Shown piece by piece: positions 25,697 through 34,139 of a DNA stretch of 64,000 nt; the stretch's first letter is position 1; every line of letters starts with the position of its first letter. The notes beneath the pieces were generated by a model. It did no database searches, was not told where the DNA came from, and saw nothing but the letters and a program-made list of their open reading frames with translations. Source of the DNA: Mucilaginibacter ginsenosidivorax (GTDB lineage Bacteria > Bacteroidota > Bacteroidia > Sphingobacteriales > Sphingobacteriaceae). The position numbers were made by a program, and so were the translations under genes. The DNA lies in the NCBI RefSeq assembly GCF_007971525.1, contig NZ_CP042437.1, positions 558,001 through 622,000 on the forward strand, written 5' to 3'.

Positions 25697-27199
25697 CTAA
25701 CTCAAAATATCCCTCACCACCTTCCCTTCCACATCGGTAAGCCTGAAACGGCGGCCCTGGAACTGGTAAGTCAGCAACTCGTGATTGATGCCCATCAGGT
25801 GCAACAGCGTTGCCTGAAAATCGTGTACGTGCACCGGATCTTTTACAATATTGTAGCTAAAATCATCCGTTTCGCCATAGCTGATGCCGTGTTTTACCCC
25901 TGCGCCGGCCATCCACATGGTAAAGCAACGCGGGTGATGGTCGCGGCCATAATTATCGGCGGTTAACTTGCCCTGCGAGTATGCGGTGCGGCCAAATTCG
26001 CCGCCCCATATTACCAGTGTATCATCCAGCATCCCGCGTTGTTTCAAATCTTTGATCAAGGCAGCAGTTGCCTGGTCGGTGGCTTTACACTGCCCGGCTA
26101 TGCCCGATGGCAGGTTACTATGCTGATCCCAGCCCTGGTGGTATAGCTGCACAAACTTCACATCTTTTTCCAGCAGCTTTCGCGCCAGCAGGCAATTGGC
26201 GGCATAGGTACCGGGGTCTTTACTATCGGGGCCGTACATCTCAAAAATTTCTTTGGGCTCGTTAGCGGTGCTCATTACCTCGGGTACCGATGTTTGCATG
26301 CGGGCAGCCATTTCATACTGGGCTATGCGGGCATCTACCTCAGGGTCGGCATACGCGGCGTTTTGCAGGTTGTTGAGTTTAGACAGGTATTCCAGCATTT
26401 CCTTTCTATCTGCGCCATCATAGCCTTCGGGATTATTCAGGAACAAAACTGGATCTTTGCCCGAACCAAACTGCACCCCCTGGAACTTGGATGGCAGGAA
26501 ACCGTTACCCCATAATCGGGCGTACAAAGGCTGGTCTTTAGGTGCATTTTTTGAAACCAGTACAATAAAAGTAGGCAGGTTTTGATTATCCGACCCTAAA
26601 CCATAGCTAATCCAGGAACCTATTGAAGGCCTGCCCGGCAATTGGTTACCCGTTTGCAGGAAAGTTATAGCCGGATCATGGTTTATAGCTTCAGAATACA
26701 GCGATTTTACAATACACAGCTCATCTACCACCTGGGCGGTAAAGGGCATCAATTCGCTCATCCACGTTTGGCTTTGGCCGTGCCGGTTAAATTTATAGTA
26801 CGATGGCGCCAGCGGCAGCACGCTCTGGTTGGCGCTCATCCCGGTAAGCCTTTGCCCCTGCCTCACCGAATCGGGCAGGTTTTGGCCAAGCATGGTAGCC
26901 AGTTTGGGCTTGTAATCAAAAGTCTCAAATTGCGATGGCCCGCCCGCCTGGAACAGGTATACTACCCGTTTTGCCTTCGGTGCGATCTGTGGCAGGGCGC
27001 TCAAAATATCATCCTCCAGGCTGCCCGGGCGTTTAAGCGGGCTTCCAAAAACACTATTGCCAAATAACGATCCAACGGCAAGCGCGCCCAAACCCAGTGA
27101 AGTTTTGGTTAAAAAATTGCGCCTGTCCATCTTCTGGTGAAGCTCATTAAATTCCGGCGTATGCAGCCTGAATTCCTCATCATGGTGAAAATCTGACAT
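25697..27199 (-). CDS. DUF1501 domain protein with a twin-arginine signal
   Basis: This 500-residue protein has a Tat-type signal at 24-50 (DRRNFLTKTSLGLGALAVG), so it is probably exported folded. The DUF1501 body follows: KRVVYLFQAGGPSQFETFDY, then the sulfatase-like core with WDQHSNLPSGI and WGGEFGRTAYSQG, and GRDHHPRCFTMWMAGAG near the end. DUF1501 has an alkaline-phosphatase/sulfatase-like fold. It is nearly always next to DUF1549/DUF1553 genes, as here with a 7-bp gap, and the pair is abundant in Planctomycetes and Verrucomicrobia. The enzymatic reaction is unknown; a role in breaking down a sulfated or otherwise complex polymer is only suggested by fold and context. Confidence 0.9.
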   Translation of the reverse strand: MSDFHHDEEFRLHTPEFNELHQKMDRRNFLTKTSLGLGALAVGSLFGNSVFGSPLKRPGSLEDDILSALPQIAPKAKRVVYLFQAGGPSQFETFDYKPKLATMLGQNLPDSVRQGQRLTGMSANQSVLPLAPSYYKFNRHGQSQTWMSELMPFTAQVVDELCIVKSLYSEAINHDPAITFLQTGNQLPGRPSIGSWISYGLGSDNQNLPTFIVLVSKNAPKDQPLYARLWGNGFLPSKFQGVQFGSGKDPVLFLNNPEGYDGADRKEMLEYLSKLNNLQNAAYADPEVDARIAQYEMAARMQTSVPEVMSTANEPKEIFEMYGPDSKDPGTYAANCLLARKLLEKDVKFVQLYHQGWDQHSNLPSGIAGQCKATDQATAALIKDLKQRGMLDDTLVIWGGEFGRTAYSQGKLTADNYGRDHHPRCFTMWMAGAGVKHGISYGETDDFSYNIVKDPVHVHDFQATLLHLMGINHELLTYQFQGRRFRLTDVEGKVVRDILS

Positions 27200-27206
27200 G
27201 GGTGTT

Positions 27207-30200
27207 TTATCTTTTGGTTAATGATGCATCTGAATTTAAAATAGCGCTGGCCACTACGGTATTGGCTGCTATTAAAGCGCCATCCAGCTTTTTATCTACC
27301 CGGTACTGGCCGGCCGTAAGCCAGCCCTTTTGTTTCTCGGGGTGTGTTTTAAACTTTTTGAGTTCTACCTGTTGCAGAGCCATTAACAGGCTTACTTCGT
27401 CGGCTGTGGGGCTGCGGCTGGTTAGTTTGCGGTAGGCGGTAGTAATGGCTGCCTTGCCATCAGTATTTCGGGTCATTTGCTCGCCCAAAACCTTGGCAGC
27501 CTCCACAAACGTAGGGTCATTCAGGGTTACCAACGCCTGCAGTGGCGTATTGGTTTTTTGCCGGCGAATAATACAATAGCTGCGCGATGGCGCGTCAAAC
27601 GTAGCCAATGTTGGGTTGGGGACAGATCGTTTTACAATAACGTACAAACTGCGCCTGTAAACTGCTTTCCCGGTATCGGGTGTATAAGTGGTATTGTTAA
27701 TTTCCCATAAACCCGCGGGCTGGTATGGTTTTATACTTTTGCCGCCTATTTGGGTGTTTAACAATCCGCTGGCAAATAAGGCATTGTCGCGAATCATCTC
27801 GGCAGGCATCCGGTACGCCGGGCCGTGCGACAGGTAACGATTTTCAGGATCTTTCTCTGCAGCCTCTTTAGCCGGCCGCGAATCCTGGCGGTACGTAGCC
27901 GACATCACGATTAGTTTATTCAAAGCTTTCATATCCCAGCCTTGCTCAACAAAGGTTGTGGCCAGCCAGTCCAGCAGTTCGGGGTGGCTGGGCATTTCGC
28001 CCTGGTTACCAAAATCTTCGCTGGTTTTCACCAGCCCGGTTCCAAAAAAGTTTTGCCACAAACGGTTTACCGCTACCCTTGCTACCAACGGATTATCGGC
28101 ATTTGTAGCCCATTGCGCCAGGCCATACCTGTTTTTAGGCAAACCGGCCGCAAATGGCAGTATAGCTTCGGGCGTGTTGGGAAAAACCTGTTCGCCGGGC
28201 ATATCGTAATTACCACGATTGAGCAGGTACGAGTTTTTAGGCTTGGCCATTTCCTGCATTACCATCAACTCGGCCACGTTTTCGGTCGAATCTGATAAAG
28301 TAGTGCGCAATGCGGTTAACTTTTTTGTCTCGGCCAGCATCAGCGGGGCAACGGCGGTAAGGTAGTAGGCTTTTAGCTTACCAATATCATCGGCAGATAA
28401 GGCCTCCTTGTTTTTTGCAGCCACCTGCTGCCAGCTATCCTTTTGCGCCAGTATTTTCACCTCGAAAGCGGTAAGGGTCCGGTTGTATACCACAATATCA
28501 TCAACCTTGCCGTCTTTAAAACCACGCCCACGTTCCCAGGCGCCAACCTGCAAGCCGGGCTGGCTATCGCCCATAAATAAAATATCCTTGGTAAGCTGAT
28601 CCATGGTGGTTTCCATTTTCATTTCGCTGCCATCCAGGTACAGTTTAAAACCATCCGCCTTTGCCGATCCATCATAGGTTGCCGTAAGCTGTATCCACTT
28701 ATCGCGGGGCACGTCATCCACAGTAACCAGGGTTATTGCATTTGAAGGCCCCGTGTGGGCCATGTTTAACTCCAGCTTATTATTTTTGAGGTATAAATGA
28801 TAGCCCCTGAAGTTGTACAGCCGTTCGGAATTGCCTTTATGGAAAATTACACCTTCGCCCAACTGTTTAGGAATGTTAACCCAAATACCGATGCTAAAGG
28901 GCTGCGACTTGCGGAATACGCCAATCTTATTCAAATCCAGCCAGGTATCGCCATTTAAGGCCAATGCCTTGCCATCGCCCTTAGCCTCAATTAAAGGTGC
29001 ATCGCCGGCCTGCCCGCCTTCGCGTTTCATGGTGCCTATATATTTAGGGTTCACGCTGCTTGCCAGGTCGCCCTTATCAAAATTAAAACTGGCCTGCAAG
29101 CCATTAGCCGGAATTTTTTCAGTAGCCAGTTTTTTATATTCGCCATTGGCAAGCCATTTATCAAAATCAGCCAAAGCCTTGCTTTCTGTTTGGGCAATGG
29201 TGTTTTTTTGCTGCGCGATGTTGTCATTAATAAAAGCAAGTATTTTTTCCTTCTGCGCTGTTGGCAGCATTAATGTTGGCGTTGGCAAAGCATCGTCCCA
29301 GGATATTTGCCCAGCCTCTTTTACGTTATTGAAAAAACTGAACAGCTGGTAATAATTCTTTTGCGATATCGGGTCGAATTTGTGGTCATGGCATTTGGCG
29401 CAGCCTACAGTCATGCCTAATACCGCGCTGCCAAAGGTATTTGTACGGTCAATCACATATTCGGTTTGGTATTCCTCCTCAACAACGCCGCCTTCCATAT
29501 TTTGCTGGTGATTACGGTTAAAGGCGGTAGCAATGATCATATCTTTTGTTGGGTGCGGCATCAAGTCGCCGGCCAATTGCCACTGGATAAATTTATCGTA
29601 GCTAAAGTTGCTGTTAAAAGCCTTAATTACCCAATCGCGATAGGGCGACATATCCCTTATCCTATCTACCGTGTACCCATGCGAATCGGCAAAACGGGCA
29701 GCATCCAGCCAGTCCACAGCCATTTTTTCGCCATAATGCGGCGATGCCAGCAGGCGGTCTACCTGTTTTTCATAAGCATTGGGCGATGAATCTTTTAAAT
29801 AATCATCAATCTCTTTTAGCGTTGGCGGCAAGCCGGTAAGGTCAAGCGAAAGCCTGCGCAACAACAATTCTTTATCAGCTTCTTTGGATGGCAGCAGGTT
29901 TTGCCGTTTAAGCCTGGCCAGCACAAAGTTATCAATAGGGTTATTCACCACGCCATCAACCACGGGAACGACTGTCTTTACCGGTTTTACAAAGGCCCAG
30001 TGAGGTTTATATACAGCCCCGTTTTTTATCCATTTTATAATTACAGCCTTTTCGTAGGCCGACAATGTATGGTGCGATTCGGGAGCGGGCATCAGGTAGG
30101 TTGAATCGGTTGATAAGATGCGTTTTACCACCTCGCTATGCTGAAGGTCGCCGGGTTTAATGGCAACAACGCCTATATCGTCGGGGATTTCGGCGTAGGC

Positions 30201-30440
30201 ATTTGCAGCTATATCTAACCTTAAACCCGCCTTTTGTTTGTTTTTATCGGGGCCGTGGCAGGCGAAGCACTTGTTGGATAGTATAGGCTTTACATCAATG
30301 TTATAATCAACCGTTGGCGGCAAAGCGTCGTATGCTTTTTGCACATCGGCAGGCAAATCGACAGCCGAAGAATAAAAAAATAAACCGCTGCCTGTTACCA
30401 CTACGGCACTTAGCGTTACTAAAAAAGACCTCAGCATCAT
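27207..30440 (-). CDS. PSCyt1-DUF1549-LamG-DUF1553 multidomain protein with c-type haem site
   Basis: This 1077-residue exported protein has, in order, a signal peptide or anchor (1-27), a PSCyt1-type haem domain with CFACHGPD (Cys58, Cys61, His62), DUF1549 (about 155-365), a LamG/concanavalin-like domain (about 450-665) and DUF1553 (about 745-1050). DUF1549 itself contains a second CxxCH motif, VGCAKCHDHKFDP. The ordered set of domains is standard for the planctomycete type. The haems imply electron transfer linked to the partner DUF1501 protein, and the LamG part suggests polysaccharide contact. The actual reaction is undetermined. It is the first gene of a two-gene unit, and the MITE region lies directly upstream. 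Confidence 0.92.
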   Translation of the reverse strand: MMLRSFLVTLSAVVVTGSGLFFYSSAVDLPADVQKAYDALPPTVDYNIDVKPILSNKCFACHGPDKNKQKAGLRLDIAANAYAEIPDDIGVVAIKPGDLQHSEVVKRILSTDSTYLMPAPESHHTLSAYEKAVIIKWIKNGAVYKPHWAFVKPVKTVVPVVDGVVNNPIDNFVLARLKRQNLLPSKEADKELLLRRLSLDLTGLPPTLKEIDDYLKDSSPNAYEKQVDRLLASPHYGEKMAVDWLDAARFADSHGYTVDRIRDMSPYRDWVIKAFNSNFSYDKFIQWQLAGDLMPHPTKDMIIATAFNRNHQQNMEGGVVEEEYQTEYVIDRTNTFGSAVLGMTVGCAKCHDHKFDPISQKNYYQLFSFFNNVKEAGQISWDDALPTPTLMLPTAQKEKILAFINDNIAQQKNTIAQTESKALADFDKWLANGEYKKLATEKIPANGLQASFNFDKGDLASSVNPKYIGTMKREGGQAGDAPLIEAKGDGKALALNGDTWLDLNKIGVFRKSQPFSIGIWVNIPKQLGEGVIFHKGNSERLYNFRGYHLYLKNNKLELNMAHTGPSNAITLVTVDDVPRDKWIQLTATYDGSAKADGFKLYLDGSEMKMETTMDQLTKDILFMGDSQPGLQVGAWERGRGFKDGKVDDIVVYNRTLTAFEVKILAQKDSWQQVAAKNKEALSADDIGKLKAYYLTAVAPLMLAETKKLTALRTTLSDSTENVAELMVMQEMAKPKNSYLLNRGNYDMPGEQVFPNTPEAILPFAAGLPKNRYGLAQWATNADNPLVARVAVNRLWQNFFGTGLVKTSEDFGNQGEMPSHPELLDWLATTFVEQGWDMKALNKLIVMSATYRQDSRPAKEAAEKDPENRYLSHGPAYRMPAEMIRDNALFASGLLNTQIGGKSIKPYQPAGLWEINNTTYTPDTGKAVYRRSLYVIVKRSVPNPTLATFDAPSRSYCIIRRQKTNTPLQALVTLNDPTFVEAAKVLGEQMTRNTDGKAAITTAYRKLTSRSPTADEVSLLMALQQVELKKFKTHPEKQKGWLTAGQYRVDKKLDGALIAANTVVASAILNSDASLTKR

Positions 30441-30580
30441 ACAATTTATCAGGTTTGATAATCTGGATAAAGCTACGCGGAGCCGTGGAATAAAAATTTC
30501 ACAAAGGCCACATCAATTTGCACAAACCCGACTTTAACGGGTCAACCTGATGATTAAATTTATTAAATTGCGATCCTCTT

Positions 30581-30978
30581 GGTAGCTGTTTAAAAATGAA
30601 AGAAAAAGACCATTATTGAATGTTAAAGCCAGGCCAAACGCAGGGGCGTGGAATATTTGATATTGTATGGTGGCGACGACTCACCCCGGCTACGCTGCGC
30701 TGGCCGAATCTCTCTCCGGCTACGCCGCAAAGAGGGTTTTAAAGATTTTTGTTTTATAAATTACTGATGATTAATAAACTAATAATTGTAAACCCTCTAT
30801 GCGGCGCAGCCGGAGAGAGGGTGGTCGGGCGTAGCCTCGACCGGGTGAGTTGTAGCCCGCGTTCAATCGAATGTTTATAATGCAGGTTCAATGCCTGATA
30901 AATACGTAAGAAAACAACAAGGTAATTTGGTAGCCAAACCACTATAACATTTTTATCAAATCAAATTTAAACAGCCTC
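30581..30978. mobile_element. MITE-like element A (about 398 bp, non-coding)
   Basis: The left end reads GGTAGCTGTTTAAAAATGA and the right end, on the other strand, GAGGCTGTTTAAATTTGA. These are terminal inverted repeats sharing GCTGTTTAAA. Inside lies a palindromic core (30679-30850) that starts ACTCACCCCGG and ends CCGGGTGAGT. The element is related along its length to element B but diverged. Ends of the GAGGCTGTTTAAA kind recall IS5-type insertion sequences, so a transposase supplied in trans is likely; this is inference. The exact left end is uncertain by a base or two, and its flank (TTG) does not match the right flank (TTA). Confidence 0.65.
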
Positions 30979-30981
30979 TTA

Positions 30982-31320
30982 GAAGCTGTCTAAATTTGAA
31001 AAGGAAGGCCATGATTGAAATCAAAACCTGGCGAAACGTAGGAGCGGGAATGCGGAATATCGCATGAAGGTTAAGACTCACCCGGCGAGGCTGCGCCCGC
31101 CACCCTCTCTTCACCTGCGGTGGAAAGAGTGGCTTAAATATTGACTATCAATGCATTATATCGAAAAAAATAAAGAATTTTCAAGCCCCTCTTTCCGGCG
31201 AAGCCGAAGAGAGGGTGGCCAGCGCAGCGTAGCCGGGTGAGTCTTCGCTGCCATGCGAATACGTTGTTGTCTATTCATTAGAAGCATAAAAACATTATCA
31301 AATCAAATTTAAACAGCCTC
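30982..31320. mobile_element. MITE-like element B (339 bp) with TTA target duplications
   Basis: The left end is GAAGCTGTCTAAATTTGA and the right end (reverse) GAGGCTGTTTAAATTTGA. The element is flanked by TTA at 30979-30981 and 31321-31323, consistent with a 3-bp target duplication. Its left flank is shared with the right end of element A. The core (31077-31243) is a palindrome running from ACTCACCCGGC to GCCGGGTGAGT with CCACCCTCTCTTC/GAAGAGAGGGTGG inner arms. No coding frame is present. It ends 8 bp before the AraC-type gene. Confidence 0.75.
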
Positions 31321-31328
31321 TTACAGGT

Positions 31329-32204
31329 ATGAACAAAAGCGTTTTAAGATCGACATTCAATTTGCTGAACATTGATCATGTAGAGCTGAACAAAAACTGG
31401 GACTATAAAAACGTAACCAGTACATTTTACCGGCTGTATTACATCGACGGCGGCGAAGGTGTGTTGTATAATGCAGATAGCAGCATTAAACTGGAACCGG
31501 GCTTTATATACCTGGTACCGAGTTTTACCACCTGTAATTATTATTGCGACAACTATTTAAGCCAGTACTACATCTGTTTTGCCGAAGAATCCATCGACGG
31601 GGCCTCGCTGTTTTCATCAAACCGTAAAATATTCAAATTAAAAGCCGGCGATAATGCCCTGGCGTGTTTTAAACGTATACTGCAGTTAAACCCCAACAGG
31701 AGTTTGTATATATCCTACAATCCTAAAGTTTATGAGAAGCGCCCGGTGCAAAAGAATTTCGAGGAGTTGAACCAACTGATGCACGCCTCGGCTTATATGG
31801 AAACTTATGGCTTGCTTTTGCAACTGGTATCGATGTTTTTAAAACCGGATGTTTTTTTGATGGAAGATAAAAGCATCATCCACTCCAAAATATCTGATGC
31901 TATAAATTATATACAAACCAACCTGCACCAGAATATCACAGTTGCCCAACTGGCCAAACGCGCCAACCATAATGCCGACTATTTTTCGCGCCTGTTTTTT
32001 GAAAATACCGGCGAGCGGCCCTTAACTTACATCCAATCAAAACGCATTGAACGCGCACAACTGTTGCTTACCACAACCAATATGCCTTTTTATGAAATAG
32101 CCGCCGAAACAGGTTTTGAAAGCCTCGCCTATTTTTCACGGGTATTCAGAAATATTACCGGGCAAACACCCGGATCATATAAAAAAAACAGCCTGGTGAT
32201 GTAA
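31329..32204 (+). CDS. AraC family transcriptional regulator
   Basis: This 291-residue protein has an N-terminal cupin-like sensing part (about 20-110, with YIDGGEGVLYNADSSIKLEP) and a C-terminal double-HTH domain (about 190-290): NITVAQLAKRANHNADYFSR, then GERPLTYIQSKRIERAQLLL and a second helix set ending FESLAYFSRVFRNITGQTPG. Regulators of this shape usually respond to a sugar and control neighbouring catabolic genes. Here the nearest gene upstream is the divergent DUF1553/DUF1501 pair, a possible target. Element B sits immediately before the start codon, so any native promoter has been displaced or replaced. Confidence 0.9.
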   Translation: MNKSVLRSTFNLLNIDHVELNKNWDYKNVTSTFYRLYYIDGGEGVLYNADSSIKLEPGFIYLVPSFTTCNYYCDNYLSQYYICFAEESIDGASLFSSNRKIFKLKAGDNALACFKRILQLNPNRSLYISYNPKVYEKRPVQKNFEELNQLMHASAYMETYGLLLQLVSMFLKPDVFLMEDKSIIHSKISDAINYIQTNLHQNITVAQLAKRANHNADYFSRLFFENTGERPLTYIQSKRIERAQLLLTTTNMPFYEIAAETGFESLAYFSRVFRNITGQTPGSYKKNSLVM

Positions 32205-32309
32205 TGAGCTGCCTCATTTCGCTATTAAATTCTGATTAATGCAAATAAAATATTAGTTTTAAAACTGTTTGCCTAAACATCCGGCGCAAATTGAAAATTT
32301 GATTCTTTT

Positions 32310-33680
32310 ATGATAGGAATAGAACCTGCTGTAACCATATTTCTTACAACCCAGCTACGCAAAAGTTTAAAAGACCGGGGCATCGCCAGCGAATGGGATA
32401 AATACCTTTTGTATGTATTATACGGCGCTGTTGCTGTAATGATGGGAAGCATTTTTCTTGAAAAAGAAGGGTTGATCAGGTGGTTTAACCACGCCCTTTT
32501 AGCATGGCTTATATCCTTACCTTTTACAAAAGAAGAATTTAAAGCAAATCGGTCTATTATCAATTGGGTACTGCCGTTTGCGGTGGCGGTAATTTTTAGC
32601 GACCTGGTACGCCTTGTTGCGTCCGGCTTTTATGACGATCATAACGATCTCTTTGAAAACTCTGTAGGCTTTACTGTTCTGTGGCTTTTTGCCATGTGGT
32701 GGATAAACCGCAAACAAGCCAAAGCACTTGAAACAGAACGGATAAAGCGCCGTAATGAAGAAGAACAAAACCGCATGATGGCGGCCATGAAAGTTAACCT
32801 GGAAAGCGAAGTAAAGCAACGTACCGCCGAACTAACTAACCAGAAGGAAGAACTGCAACACGCCCTATCCGAACTGAGAAGCACCCAGGCACAACTGGTA
32901 CAGCAGGAAAAAATGGCATCGCTGGGCGAACTTACTGCAGGTATAGCCCATGAAATTCAAAACCCGCTTAACTTTGTAAACAACTTTAGCGAGGTGAGTA
33001 TCGAATTACTGGACGAACTTAAAGATGAGGTATTAAGCAAGCTGCCAGACGATATTAAACAGGAAGCGGACGATATTATAAGCGATATTACCCAAAACCT
33101 AACCAAAATAAACCAGCATGGCAAACGCGCCGATGCCATTGTAAAAGGGATGCTGCAGCACTCGCGTACCACTACAGGTAAAAAAGAACCAACCGATATT
33201 AACGCGCTTGCCGATGAATACCTGCGTTTAAGCTACCATGGCTTACGCGCCAAAGACAAAATGTTTAACGCCGGCATGAAAACCAGTTTTGATGAAAACA
33301 TTGGTAAAATTGAAGCCATTCCGCAGGATCTGGGTCGGGTATTACTAAATCTGTTTAACAACTCCTTTTATTCGGTTGCCGAAAAGAAAAAGCAAAATAT
33401 TGCCGGTTATGAGCCAACCGTAACGGTGGTTACAAAAAAATTACCAAACGCCGTTGAAATTACCGTAAGCGATAATGGTACGGGCATCCCTCAAAAGGTT
33501 TTAGACAAGATATATCAGCCATTTTTCACCACCAAACCAACCGGGCAGGGAACCGGCCTCGGCCTATCCATGAGTTATGATATTATTACCAAAGGGCACG
33601 GCGGCGATTTGAAGGTAGAAACTGCCGAGGGTGAGTTTGCCAGGTTTATGATCACTATTCCGGATGTTAAAGCTAATTAA
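32310..33680 (+). CDS. Membrane-bound sensor histidine kinase
   Basis: This 456-residue kinase has about four membrane helices (33-50, 57-71, 84-104, 117-132) with almost no periplasmic sequence, so it senses in or through the membrane. A long coiled coil (about 136-200) follows, then the HisKA-type box LGELTAGIAHEIQNPLNF with His214. The ATPase domain carries NLFNNSFYSV (N box), NGTGIP and GTGLGLSMSYD (G boxes). The insertion of about 60 residues between the H box and the N box (LSKLPDDIKQEADDI) is typical of this Bacteroidota group. It lies 81 bp before two receiver genes, which are its likely targets. Confidence 0.92.
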   Translation: MIGIEPAVTIFLTTQLRKSLKDRGIASEWDKYLLYVLYGAVAVMMGSIFLEKEGLIRWFNHALLAWLISLPFTKEEFKANRSIINWVLPFAVAVIFSDLVRLVASGFYDDHNDLFENSVGFTVLWLFAMWWINRKQAKALETERIKRRNEEEQNRMMAAMKVNLESEVKQRTAELTNQKEELQHALSELRSTQAQLVQQEKMASLGELTAGIAHEIQNPLNFVNNFSEVSIELLDELKDEVLSKLPDDIKQEADDIISDITQNLTKINQHGKRADAIVKGMLQHSRTTTGKKEPTDINALADEYLRLSYHGLRAKDKMFNAGMKTSFDENIGKIEAIPQDLGRVLLNLFNNSFYSVAEKKKQNIAGYEPTVTVVTKKLPNAVEITVSDNGTGIPQKVLDKIYQPFFTTKPTGQGTGLGLSMSYDIITKGHGGDLKVETAEGEFARFMITIPDVKAN

Positions 33681-33736
33681 TGGCAAAACAGCTGCAATAA
33701 TCGCGTTTTAGCTGCCTGTTAAATCAATACAAAACC

Positions 33737-33744
33737 TAAATTTG
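33737..33744 (+). promoter_or_regulatory. Candidate internal promoter before the lone receiver gene
   Basis: TAAATTTG matches TAnnTTTG and ends 17 bp before the start codon. No good TTG is found at the standard spacing. It would allow the two receiver genes to be expressed apart from the kinase. Confidence 0.4.
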
Positions 33745-33761
33745 AAACGAGAAATACTACT

Positions 33762-34139
33762 ATGAAAATACTTGTTGTTGATGACGAGGCTGATGTACAA
33801 CCATTGTTTTTGCAACGCTTCCGCAAAGAGATAAAGAATGGCGAAATCGAATTTAATTTTGCGCAATCGGGCGAGGAAGCCATGTCGTTTTTGGCGGTTA
33901 ACCATTCTGAAGTGATCCTGATCCTATCTGATATTAACATGCCCGGCATGACGGGATTGGAATTACTTGACAAAATAAGGCACACTTACGAAAAACCGCC
34001 ACCGGTAGTCATGATGATTACAGCCTATGGCGATGATGAAAACTACCAAAAATCAATGGAGTTGGGCGCTAATGATTTTTTAACCAAGCCCCTTGATTTT
34101 AATAATTTAAAAGAAAAACTAAAACACATAGAACAATAA
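33762..34139 (+). CDS. Stand-alone receiver domain protein
   Basis: This 125-residue protein is a receiver domain: VVDDEADVQP with the acidic pair, LILSDINMPGMTGLELL with the phosphoacceptor Asp, MMITAYGDD with the switch Thr and FLTKPLDFNN with the Lys. No output domain is present. Its stop codon shares one base with the next start (TAATG), so it is translationally coupled to the receiver-cyclase. It may be a phosphate shuttle or sink for the kinase upstream. Confidence 0.92.
   Translation: MKILVVDDEADVQPLFLQRFRKEIKNGEIEFNFAQSGEEAMSFLAVNHSEVILILSDINMPGMTGLELLDKIRHTYEKPPPVVMMITAYGDDENYQKSMELGANDFLTKPLDFNNLKEKLKHIEQ

Larger units (their letters stand above)
30441..31328. other. Gene-free region filled by two MITE-like elements
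   Basis: No frame in these 888 bp resembles a protein. 30441-30580 is the AT-rich upstream region of the DUF1553 gene and shows no strict promoter box. From 30581 to 31320 the DNA consists of two related non-coding elements in direct orientation, described separately. Only 8 bp separate the right element from the AraC-type start codon. Confidence 0.8.

Noticed and set aside
30679..31243. Repeated GC-rich palindromic units that could suggest a CRISPR-like array
   Set aside because: There are only two diverged copies about 400 bp apart with inverted internal structure and transposon-type ends; there are no regular short repeats and no cas genes.
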